DNA of 64,000 bases from Acanthacorydalis orientalis. Its lineage: Eukaryota; Arthropoda; Insecta; Megaloptera; Corydalidae. The stretch spans positions 30,092,795 to 30,156,794 of the forward strand of contig CM068316.1 of NCBI GenBank assembly GCA_034766995.1. The letters are read 5' to 3'. The notes below the pieces were generated by a model, which was not told the origin of the DNA, searched no databases, and saw only the letters and a list, made by a program, of their open reading frames with translations. This document shows, one piece after another, positions 53,568-64,000 of the stretch (positions are counted from its first letter, which is position 1; every line of letters begins with the position of its first letter). Position numbers and translations under genes: made by a program.

Positions 53568-53731
53568 CAGAAGATCCACAAAAATGTTTCTTTTCAAGTA
53601 ATATTTCACATCTATCTTTTATTTTTGCTTTTTCAAATTTTTATATATATATATATATATAATTTGAAAAAGCAAAAATAAATGCGATGTGAAATATTAC
53701 TTGAAAAGAAAACATTTTTGTGGATCTTCTG
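53568..53731. repeat. near-perfect 164-bp palindrome with a TA centre
   Basis: The arm starting CAGAAGATCCACAAAAATGT is repeated in inverse at the right, ending ACATTTTTGTGGATCTTCTG. The arms are about 75 bases and differ by only a few indels and substitutions. (TA)n forms the centre at about 53641-53662. The arms are of mixed sequence, so this is a true inverted duplication. ORFs on both strands across it are by-products. Confidence 0.93.
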
Positions 53732-53746
53732 TGTATATATATATAT

Positions 53747-53780
53747 TATATACTCGTATATATATGTATACGAGTATATA
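53747..53780. repeat. 14-bp inverted repeat
   Basis: TATATACTCGTATA and its inverse around TATATG, just outside the large palindrome. Confidence 0.85.
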
Positions 53781-53781
53781 T

Positions 53782-54093
53782 TATGTAAACCATTCCATAA
53801 AATAAATGCTGATAACTCGTTCTCTCTTTTAATTAACGTAAGACAAAAATTATTACTCTTGTCGTTCATACCGATTTTAATTAATATACTAAAAAACTTG
53901 AATAAAATGTTCAGACAAACAATTAATTTAATTATTTGGGAGCTCTACAATGAAAAAAGTATGGTAATAGACAACTTTTTCAAACCTGCCAATGAAACGA
54001 TATAATGTTCAATTTTCTCTATAGATAGAACGTTTGATAAAAACATTTCTATAAAAAAATTCGTCTATCAGATGGCATAAGAATGAATGGTAT

Positions 54094-54150
<57 letters not shown>

Positions 54151-55003
54151 TAAAAATATAAAGAGATATGTATAAATACACCCCAGGACATAAATATGGA
54201 CAAGCATATAAATTTAATAAAATGAAAAATGGTAGATTTAAAAAAATATATTTATTTTGTATAGAATTTTACATGATTGTAAATACAAGAGCATTAAGAA
54301 CATTCGAAATGTTATTAATTTTTATGATCTGTAAATAAACTTTTAAAATTAATAAAAATACCTGTCAAATTTTCAATAAATATGAATGTTGACATACACG
54401 TACAAGTACATATGTCAATATGAATTTAATTTTCTATCATTTTTTTTCTTTTTTCAAATTATTTGTTAATCAGCTGGATAATTTTTTTTGTTTATTCTAT
54501 ACGTTATGAAATTTATATCTTTTTTTTCACGAATCGAATCATACTGATAAACAGAACAAACTGATTATCTTAATCATTGAATATACAAAAAATATGTTTA
54601 TTTTATATCTAGATTAAAAATATTTTTAATTTTTATTATCATACCTATACTGAAGGATATGTTATCTGAAAATACAACTTTATTGTATTTTTTAGCAGAA
54701 ATGTTCACATATTTAATGTATTCAGTTTTGTGAAATAAAGCTGGAATGAGATTAAAAAGCATTTTGTATTTTTAAAAATAACATTTTTGTTAAATTAAAG
54801 AACATTATTTTTATGTATACCTTTGATATGATTGATAATTTGTGGCTTTGCGTTTATTTTTATATTTAAAATAATCATTTTTTATTTAATTAAAAAGGAC
54901 ATTTGCTTTTCTGTTACTTATCTTGGGCCCATAACAGTTATTCGAAAAGTAATTTATCAATGAATTATAAAATTGTGGTTATAGAAATACTAATACACTT
55001 GCC

Positions 55004-55066
<63 letters not shown>

Positions 55067-55177
55067 GGAGGGATTTACATACTTTTTATACTTAATGAAT
55101 ATAATTATACAACATATATGTATTTTCATAATTTATAAAATGTTTTGAACATAGTATTATACATTATTTTGGAATGC

Positions 55178-55217
<40 letters not shown>

Positions 55218-55739
55218 TATGTTATAAACTTGTCAATAAACTTTGCAAGAAACATACGTAGAAACTGTTTGATGACAACATTAGCGAATAAATGTTCTGT
55301 CACTAGGCTTAACGTGTTGACCAAACTAGAGTATCCAATATAATAAAACTTTCACTTCGAATGTGACGTCTAAGCAATTGAATTAAAGACCATTTCAATT
55401 ATATTAAAAGCATAACTGTGCAAACGTCGCTAAAAACCAATTATATTAAACGCCTTTTGCGTAGTGGATCCCTGTACAGGTTGTTAATTTTGACACTTAT
55501 TTGGGATCGGTTATAATCAAGTTTCACTTTCATGGTTTTGATTTGACAGCAGTAAATAACGCACTGTGAAATAAAAGTTAACTATTTTATTTTGTTCGAA
55601 ATCTTTGTGATTTATGGTTTTTAAAACTTTTTTTTTATGTTGATCAATGGAATATTAATACATGCTTAGTGAAAGAACCAACATATGTTTCTGTAAAAGG
55701 TAATATGCAACTTTTTCCCGTCAATTTGATATGTTTGTG

Positions 55740-55777
<38 letters not shown>

Positions 55778-56972
55778 TGTATGTGTATATGTGTGTATGA
55801 CAGTGTGTGTATATGTGTGTAGTTATGTGAGTGTGGTTATGTGTGTGTGAGTTTGTGCATGAATATTTCCCTTAATATAAATAATTATATTTGTAAATAT
55901 AGTTATTTTTATAAATATTTAATACAGTAATAGATGAAAAGTTTAAATTCAAATTCAAAGTTAATAGGAAATTGTAAAACATTCAAAATTTTTGTAATTC
56001 TCATATGTTTTGCTGTGACATACATTGATAAAAACAAACTGTTAAGATTTTAAGCATTTGTAAACATTTTGTTACATATTTTATTTAATTAATGTAAATA
56101 AATATTTTATTTCAGTAAGTTTGATTTATAAAACGGTAGTTATACACATACACACACACATACAGACACACACACGCACACACACACACACACATGTATA
56201 TATATACACATGTATATATATACATGTATATATATACACATTATTTCTAACATTTGGTATGGCATGGAATTTCTGAATTTATGAAAAAATACAATTTTTT
56301 TTGCCTGTGATTGTGACTAGTAATATACATTTAATTACCTTCTTTTTAGTTCATATTTTAAATATATTATCAAAAAATGAATAAAAAGATTATTTATAAA
56401 ATATTTTATTTCAATTTTATTGAGATTTGAAAAAAATGTCATATATAAGGGACGTTTCTTTTAATTTGAATAATGTTATTTTTTAATTGATATACGAAAA
56501 TCACTTTTATACTCTAATTGAAATAAACTCATGAACAAAATCAATGAATCATTATAAATTTCATTCAAATCTGATTATTTTTTTATTAATTAATTCCCTT
56601 CCTTGTAGGTGTATTGTTCTGTTCTTCTTTAACGAAACTGCATACACTTGATCGTATATTTGATTTTGATTTTTTCATTTACGTTATCTTACTAATCCAA
56701 AGGTGTTGAATTAATCAGAATGTACATAAATTTATAGGGATATGTAAATGTGCAAGGTATGTAAAATAGTTTGTATTTTCTTCTCTAGTTCTGAAGTATA
56801 CTTCAAATTTTCTTTAAATATAAATTATTAAATTTTAAATTTCATTTTTCTGGTATTCGCTACATTTTTGTAATTTTTGTCCAGAGCTGTATAAAATTTG
56901 TTTTATAACAAAGTAAAAAATTCATACAAAATGGAGACAAGAAATTATATAGTTCTTAGTAACGTAACTCTA
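53782..56972. other. AT-rich sequence with arrays, no gene seen
   Basis: (TA)n at 54097-54149, 55009-55059 (ending in a GA-rich stretch), 55173-55214 and 55745-55774. A TG-rich stretch lies at 55775-55855, and (CA)n(TA)n at 56144-56240. 55240-55570 is slightly GC-richer but gave no recognisable element. Confidence 0.55.
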
Positions 56973-57492
56973 TAAGTTTGTAGAAAAATAATTGAAGTTT
57001 ATGGCATTCAAATTCATAGATTTTTTTCTTCTTTGATTTTCCTAGCCGTTTCAAGTGATCAGAACTATTGGATGACTAATGCTTAACTTTAATCCGAGCT
57101 ATCGAATTGTTGTATGTGATTCTGATTCAACTAACGCCTTCAGTTGGTTGTTATAAACGCGAGAACGACTCCCGCAACCTTCTTCATCTTCAAGGCTCTC
57201 GTCTCCAGCACGAAAGTTTTGGAACCACTATTGTACCGTACGTTCCTTAACAGTACTCAAAAGAATTATTTTGTTTACAAGCAGTTTCCGCTATTTTACC
57301 ACCCGTTTTGTACTCATATAAAAAATTCTCTTATTTGCTTCTTTTCCATCTTTAATTCAACAGCCCAATTTGAAGCAAAATTCATAATAAAACCAAAGTC
57401 GATGTTACTAAAATACAGACCGAAAAATACACTTTAAAATGGTATTAACATAAACACGATAAAAGGACATTTTTATTGAAAAAATTTAAGCT
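56973..57492 (-). mobile_element. mariner deletion derivative (copy E)
   Basis: The left end (3' end of the element) TAAGTTTGTAGAAAAATAAT follows a TA. Read on the minus strand, the copy carries the family leader (TTTTAAAGTGTATTTTTCGG), N-terminal codons (IREFFI-like, FKTGGK in part), SLEDEEG-like and HPIVL-like blocks. The same junction lies near 57025-57050, where GGAAAATCAAAGAAG runs straight into CTATGAATTTGAATGCC. The 5' TIR is not recognisable beyond about 57492. Confidence 0.8.
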
Positions 57493-57739
57493 AATATAAT
57501 GATTACAAAAAAATGGGAATATTATATTTTTATGAAACTGTTTTTTTTTTGTTTGTAATTGTATATTGGTACCGTGTGTTTGGTGTCCATGAAAGCACAA
57601 TGTTTTTAGTTTAGTTAGTACAATCAAGCCTCATACCAATAATCACGTGTTAAGTTGTACTGCGATATTTCATATTAAAAAACGTTTTCTTTTATTCACT
57701 AGAGTATTTTATTTGCGCCCAACATCTTTATCGTCAACA
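57493..57739. other. spacer between two mariner-derived pieces
   Basis: No recognisable gene. A (T)12 run lies at about 57540-57550. Confidence 0.5.
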
Positions 57740-57867
57740 GATGTTACCAAAGTACCGCCCGAAAAATGCACTTTAAAATGGTATTAACATGAACACGATG
57801 AAATAGCACTTTCATTGAAAATAATTAAGGTTGGAATTCAATAAAAAAAAATTTTAAATCAACCTAA
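57740..57867 (-). mobile_element. isolated 5' end of the mariner derivative family (copy F)
   Basis: GATGTTAC.AAA, CCGAAAAA and CACTTTAAAATGGTATTAAC repeat the leader of copy E 345 bases away, in the same orientation. This piece keeps the outer end, whose minus-strand reading starts TTAGGTTGATTTAAAA. The rest of the element is absent. Confidence 0.75.
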
Positions 57868-58209
57868 AACATTAATTTAAATTCCTTCAAAGAATAAAAA
57901 GTATTTTTAGTTTTTTGTTTAAAATTAACGAATTTATACAATAAATATTTAAGAAATCACAAATATATACTATTATTTAAATAAAAAAATAATATTCTGT
58001 TATAGAACCTAATTAACTACGATTAATAAAACCTAATCCTGATAATTGAACTTAAATTATTACGTTTGAGTATGAAAGATGGACAGTCAATATAAGAAAA
58101 TTCTCAATATAAGAATAATAATAAAGTTACTTTGATAATATCGTTGCAAAAAGGTCTGTATTAATTTTTGAATTTTTTTTACATAAACGCAGAATCTGGC
58201 AAGTATATA

Positions 58210-58253
<44 letters not shown>

Positions 58254-59253
58254 CATGTATGTATGTGTATACATAATTTTTATTATAATACGAATTAGAT
58301 AAGTATTATTTCAATGCCAAAGCACTATCAGGTGAAATGACTATTATAAATTTATGTTTACAATGGAAATATTCAAATAAATTTTAATATATTTTTTTGA
58401 ACAAACTAATAAGAGTTTTATTTCTATAAAATATATTTTATATATTCTATATATTTTCTTCATATTCAGATATTTAAAGTAAATGAACGATAAGTAATAT
58501 TTTATTCAAGTGTATTTAATTTCCATTTTAATTAATTATTCTTATATTGTTTTTAAATACGAATTATTAAATACACAAGCCACAAAATTACAATTTTATT
58601 ATAATACTGAATATTGTTTGTTTCAATAATTTTGTTTGTTCTGATATTTTCTTTGTTTGCTAATTATAATCAAATATATAAATGCGAATGTTGTTATTTT
58701 ACTTCGGTATGGACTAATTTCATTATTATTGTTTACTTTGTAATATGTTGCATATTTTATATTAATCAGCTTTGAGTTCAATTTATATAATTTTCCTTTT
58801 AATTTAATGCAAACGTGATTTATGTTGTTGTTTATCTTGTTTCAATAATTATTCACGCATGAAGTAATTGTTTAAATGTCTAAAATACAGTATATATTTA
58901 TTTTTTATATTTATTTACACGAAAAAATATTGTAGACTTCTCAACTATTTATAAACAGCAGAGAAAAATACTACAATTTAAAAACATTATTAGAAAGAGA
59001 TAAAATAATAAGATTGAAATCTGACCGTTTTAATAGTTAAGAAAACTATAATAAAATGGAATGTTAAATTTCACTAAAATAAATAAACAAAAAATAAATA
59101 ATAAAATAAATAAATCTCAAATTTATAAGAATTCATCTTCAGCCTTTAGTTATTTTTTGTATACTTGTTTATAATAAGTATTAGAAGTGATTGGAAATTT
59201 ATGCACGCGAATTGATAAATTTTTAATAGTAAATATTAATCTGTTTATAAATA
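57868..59253. other. AT-rich sequence with a TA array, no gene seen
   Basis: (TA)n at 58204-58250. Nothing else recognised. Confidence 0.6.
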
Positions 59254-59800
59254 TTAGCTTGGTAGGAAAATAATTGCGGTTTTCGTTTCCTGAATTTAGT
59301 AATTTTTTCAATAAAAGTGTCATTACATCGATTTCATGTTAATATCATTTTAAAGTAATTTTTTCTGTCTGTATTTTGGTAACATCGAGTTTAGTTTTAT
59401 TATTAATTGTGGTTCAAATTGGGTTATTGAATTAAAGATGGAAGAGAAGAAAATGAGAGCATTTTTGAGATCAAAACGGGTGGCAAGGCAGGAGAAGCTG
59501 ATCGTAAACTTAACGGTAATTTTAGTGTGGGTACTGTTGAGAAACGTACGGTGGAATGGCGGTTTCAAAAAATTCGTGCTGGGGATGAAAATTTTAAAAA
59601 TGAAAAAGCGTGTATCCTTCTTCAGTCAATAACGATCAACTGAAGGCGTTAGTGAAATCAGAACCATATACAACAATTCGAAAGCTGGTATAAAAGTTAG
59701 GCGTTGGTCATCCAACAGTTCTGCACCACTTAAATTATTAGGTAAAGAAAATGTTTATGAATTTGAAGGTCAAATCCCAATTATTTTTCTACTTACCTAA
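59254..59800 (+). mobile_element. mariner deletion derivative, complete (copy G)
   Basis: A 547-bp copy with TA at 59252-59253 and 59801-59802. Left end TTAGCTTGGTAGGAAAATAA. Right end, inverted, TTAGGTAAGTAGAAAAATAA. ATG at 59438 (MEEKKMRAFLRSKRVARQEK), frameshifted after about 10 codons relative to the family. AAATTCGTGCTGGGGATG and the SLED-like and HPTVL-like blocks follow. The junction lies at about 59733-59750 (GGTAAAGAAAATGTTTATG). Same size and architecture as copy C. Confidence 0.88.
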
Positions 59801-59802
59801 TA

Positions 59803-62712
59803 TAATATCAAAGCGTTTACCGCTATGTTTTATCATTGAACTTCTAACAGATAAAAATTATTTACTCATTGATTTTGATCTGAGTTTAAAAAAGTTTTTA
59901 TACTGGTCATTGTGTGTACAGAATTATAAAAAGAAAAGTATAAGAAAAAAACAATATATTAAATACAATTTTCACTGTTAAGTTATCGTTAGCAATATAG
60001 ATAGTAGCAATACTGAATATTCAAGCTTCTATCATTAAAAAAAAAATAATATCTATGATATACTTGTAGAATAACTGTAGATATTTGAAAAGAAAAATAA
60101 TTTTTCATTGATAAAAAAGAAGCCTAAAAGTTTTTCACTATTATAGAGTTTGGTCTTACTATTAATATAAACTAGTTCAGTTTATACATTACAAGCGATC
60201 AAGTTCATATCCCTTCGTGAACCCAAGATTTCCTTAACTGTACTAGTTTCGAAGGGTAAATTTACCACACCCAGGTATTTTCGGCATAATCTCCATTAAA
60301 ATGGTATTACAGAGATTGTTTCTTGAATATGGGAGATGGATTGAGTCCACAACGTTAAGATAATCAATAATAAAGATACTTTGCAATAAACTATGTTTAA
60401 AATTATATATATGTATATATATATATCTAATATATATATATGAATTATGTTTGAGTTCTCAGTGCGCTTTATTAACGGTGACAAAAAGGTATTTTATTCA
60501 TTTTATAATAAGCCATTTAGATATATTCAACAAATTTATAGTTTTTTGCATAAATTGTAGTCTTATCTTATTCTTACATAAAATATAAATGTGTATTCTT
60601 TTATTACGAAACTTATTTATATTACGAAAATATTTCAACTTATGAAAACTTATTAATCATTTTTTAAAATTAATTTACGTAATTGATTATACTCTTCATT
60701 CAATAGTCACTGATTTTTAAATTGTAAAAAATCTGTGTTGTGATATTTATGACAAAACACATTTTTGATTTACAAATTTTATTATTTTTTAATCGAAAAT
60801 TGTCATAATAAAAGTGTTTATGAAACGATATTGAATGGGAAAAACGCCATGATAATAGTTACACAAAATTAATAACAGAAATGTATATAAATGATAGTAC
60901 TGAGAACTATTAGACTGGTAGAAAAATAATTTCGGTTATAAAATAATTAATTACAAGTTTATTTATTTTGGTGGTGTAAAATTCCAAAATTCTGGAGCTG
61001 ATAAAATCTTGAAATGCACTTTCAGCATCAGCTTAGTTATTGAAAACCTCACTCATAGAGTTGAACAATCAATTATTTTTAATCTTTCACGGATTGGAAA
61101 ATCATCCTGAGTGTCAATAGAGACTCATAAGGAATTCTAAAATCGATTCGATCTGCAGAAATGGTAATTTTTGTAGTCTGAAGATCGAGTTTCGTATCCT
61201 GATTATGAGGACAAATTCCTCACAAAGCTGCAGATTGATTGAAATGGTTAATTTAAAAAAAATCGAGAAATCGAAAAACAGGGAATCGAATAACGAACCC
61301 TAAACGCTAATAGAGATTCAAAATTGATTCATAAATTATGTGGTATAGAACAATCGGACGTTTTTCAGTTCCAGCGATCAATTTATGAATCGTATTTTTA
61401 AATACTGATTCGTGAGCAATTCCCAAATCTAAATATCTTCTCCCAAATCCTACGTTTTTGAACCCCGGAGCTCGAATTTTACACTCTATACTATTTCGTA
61501 AATGACTTTAAACTTTTGAAAAATATTATTTGAAAGTATTTAAAAATAATTCCAATGAATAAAAAATAATTAGAACTTCTATTCAAAGAAATTCACTTCT
61601 GAGAAAAAGATAGTCCTTGTTTCTAAAAAGTGAAATAATTTATTTAGATAGTTTAAATTATTTAATTATGTTTCAAACAACTCAGATATAATATTTAATA
61701 ATTAATTCTTCAATTATTAAAGACAACAATATAGACTATATTTTTTTAGAACAGAAGAGAAGAATGCAATAATATAAAGATGACTCTAATATGAGATCAA
61801 TATTATGTAGAAATAGTGTTGTTAGGTTATAATTTATTACTCTCGATTATGTAGAATTGAAAACTTATTATTTTAATATATTTTTTAAAATAGTTTGATT
61901 GTTGTTTTATTTATTTTTTTCTCTTTGTAATTATCATTCTACTTCTCGTTTTTCCTTTATGATAAAATTATCAAAATAAGTGGTAAGGAAAATATACAGT
62001 ATTATATTATAATACTTATACACTATTTTTTACAATCTTTTTACACATAATAATGTATAAAAATAAATTTTAAACAAACTGTGAATGCAAAAAAATTAAA
62101 TTTTGTTGCTTCTAAAAATATATTAAATATGCTTGTAGTTTCCATTTTTATATGAATAAAAAGGAACTATTAAATAAAACGTTTTTCATAAGAAACAACA
62201 TATTACATCGTTGGCCGTGTGTAATATTGTCCAATCTAAAAAAAGTCTACATTGAATACTGAAATAACCTCTAATCTTCTCAGTTCCTCCGTGCTTCTCT
62301 TTCTCTACGTACCGAGAACGTCAATTTGTATACACGTGGGAAAAGGGTACTGTATAATGAAAAGGATTTTATAGACAAAAGAAAAGGTTCACCTATGTAT
62401 TTAGGTGAAATTCATTTTAGATCGCATTCAATAGACAAAAGAAATTATTAAGCATGTATTAACATAGGATAGCGTCCTTTTAATTTTGTATCGCAGTAAT
62501 TACAATGTATCCTACGTCAAATGTGTGAAATTATTTTTCAAGAAGAAGGTTTCTTTAAAGAAAATGTACAATATCTTTTATCTTTTTTAATTAAATATCT
62601 TATTTTAATAGTAGATGTTCCAGATTACAGATACCTTTAACAGAATAAGTTTAAATATATTTTTTGTATTATTTTAATTAAAATCTCAAGTAATCAGTTT
62701 AATTTATGTTAG

Positions 62713-62780
<68 letters not shown>

Positions 62781-63759
62781 AAAAGACAAAATTTAAAATA
62801 TATCTTGAATGTTTAAAAATTAATAAAATTAATTTAAATAAGATAAATTTGAACAATAGTTTTATTTCATAAAATTTCTTGATGGAAAGATTTATTGAAA
62901 ATCAAGTATTTTTACCGAAACATCAATTTTAGTATAAATGGCCATTTATAACATTAATATCGACAAGAAACATGTATAAATATCAAATGTGAATATTTAT
63001 TTATACAATTATTGTAAGAATAAGGGCGATTTTCTATAAAAAATTTTTAAACATTAAAATGATTTAAATTACATTTGTATAGTATTAATAATAAAATGTT
63101 CTGTCATGTATTCGAAAAAAGTGTGTTATTTTTGATGAGTGTAAGAATATAAAAAGAATTTTTTTTTCAGAAATTACTTAAAATTATATGTGTTTTATCT
63201 TTGGAATTAAAGTAATACATATAAGTTTACACATTGCAATCGATTTAAATGATACTTAAATTGCACAATTTCGTTTTAATTAGATTGAGAAATGTAAAAA
63301 AGTTTAAGTTTATTCTATAATGTTTCTCTTTAATCATTAACTACTCATACACACATCTTTCTTTAATTTTGCTGTTTCCCGTTATTTTAAATCAAGTTTT
63401 AAACAATAAAATATATCAATTGACGAATAATAGTGTGTTGTGTGTGTAATTATATAAATACTTCTTGTACTTTATTTTTATTGTATACTTTTTAGTACTA
63501 ATTAATGCATTTTTGTCAATATTATGGAATGATACTTATATTTTATATACCAGAAATTAATAAAATTTCAACTAAAATTATTATTTTCATAGTCTTACTT
63601 GAGACCACTTAAAAAATTGTTTTATACTATTATTAAATTGTTATAACACATTATATATTCTATTATCAAATATTCAAATTTGTAGAAACTTTTTTATAAG
63701 GTAAAAAATTTGAATTATAGTCAAATTACAGACATAAAGTCGAACCATAGATGCATTAG
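59803..63759. other. AT-rich sequence, no gene seen
   Basis: (TA)n at 60404-60441 and 62716-62779. 60180-60360, 61000-61480 and 62200-62530 are less AT-rich than average. In 61300-61400 there is a 13-bp inverted repeat (TTGATTCATAAATT type), and in 62360-62450 ATAGACAAAAGAAA occurs twice. None could be assigned. Confidence 0.5.
60910..60938 (+). mobile_element. solo mariner terminal repeat
   Basis: TTAGACTGGTAGAAAAATAA then TTTCGGTT, preceded by TA, matches the TIR of the deletion-derivative family with few differences. No other part of the element is seen around it. Confidence 0.65.
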
Positions 63760-63978
63760 AGTAAGCTATCAGAAATAAAATTTGAGGCTGACGAAGACTA
63801 CTTAGACGAAAGGCATATTTTAGAAAACAATTGTTTAAGTGATACAAAACTAGATGACAATTTTGTCGAGTATTTGTCCGCTATTAAACGATTCCGTTAT
63901 AACAGACTATTTAGAAGAGATTTTCGTAGGTACAATGGAGCTCCATCGACTGAAAAAAAAATTGTTGAGAGAACATGA
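63760..63978 (+). CDS. unidentified open frame near the window edge
   Basis: A 72-codon open frame after a TAG, with charged content (FEADEDYLDERHILENN, LDDNFVEYLSAIKRFRYNRL, FRRDFRRYNGAPSTEKKIVE), ending at TGA 63976-63978. It has no ATG start of its own. Its composition is more gene-like than that of other ORFs here. The end (F-R-R-x-F...N-G-A-P-S...K-K-I-V-E) faintly resembles the N-terminal helix-turn-helix found in some insect transposases (DUF4817-like), but the match is weak. It may be the edge of a transposon, or an exon cut by the window end. Confidence 0.35.
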   Translation, partial: SKLSEIKFEADEDYLDERHILENNCLSDTKLDDNFVEYLSAIKRFRYNRLFRRDFRRYNGAPSTEKKIVERT

Positions 63979-64000
63979 AAAATTCTCCAAATTTTTTCAA

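Noticed and set aside
53633..54005. ORFs on both strands around 53.6-54.0 kb
   Set aside because: They arise from the palindrome and TA arrays.

Overview
The window looks like a piece of intergenic or intronic DNA from a very AT-rich arthropod genome, most likely an insect. It is a very poor fit to bacterial DNA: there are no long host ORFs, no operons and no ribosome-binding-site pattern, but about sixty (TA)n arrays and remnants of several classes of eukaryotic transposon. The mix of mariner families, a piggyBac-like element, a Helitron helicase tail and non-LTR retrotransposon 3' ends is typical of insects. The species cannot be named from this sequence. No intact host gene, rRNA, tRNA or CRISPR array was recognised.

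Layout: 0.35-0.6 kb holds a CpG-dense patch of unknown origin. 0.9-2.5 kb holds a LINE 3' end and two different mariner families that abut on opposite strands. 6.1-6.9 kb is the 3' part of an RTE-like LINE ending in a TA tail. 8.4-8.8 kb carries a Helitron-type helicase C-terminus. 9009-10295 is the best preserved element, a 1,287-bp mariner with both terminal repeats, a TA target duplication and a frameshifted transposase. 13.76-14.23 kb is a short inverted-repeat element with a duplicated left end. 16.4-18.3 kb is a decayed LINE reverse transcriptase on the minus strand. 20.05-20.81 kb is a fold-back element made of two opposed copies of the same transposase 3' half. 27.8-29.0 kb is a piggyBac-like element with TTAA flanks. 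32.96-33.45 kb is a LINE fragment. 38.2-39.5 kb is a mariner sitting inside a (TA)n array. 42.5 and 44.5 kb are two more mariner remnants. 52.17-52.72 kb is a MITE-like element built on repeated TTTACGCG motifs. 53.57-53.73 kb is a nearly perfect palindrome. The final 240 bases contain an open frame that runs close to the window edge.

The best candidate for something not yet described is a dispersed family of about 547-558 bp mariner derivatives (12097-12643, 34771-35328, 59254-59800, plus partial copies at 3982, 56973 and 57740 and an isolated end at 60910). Copies keep the mariner ends and the N-terminal third of the transposase, and lose the rest at about the same point. That suggests one ancestral deletion later amplified in trans. 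A longer, decayed relative that still has the missing middle lies at 1478-2481.

The elements do not form a pathway. They are independent parasites in different states of decay. All coding calls are reading-frame interpretations by eye; subfamily names are tentative because no database search was possible.
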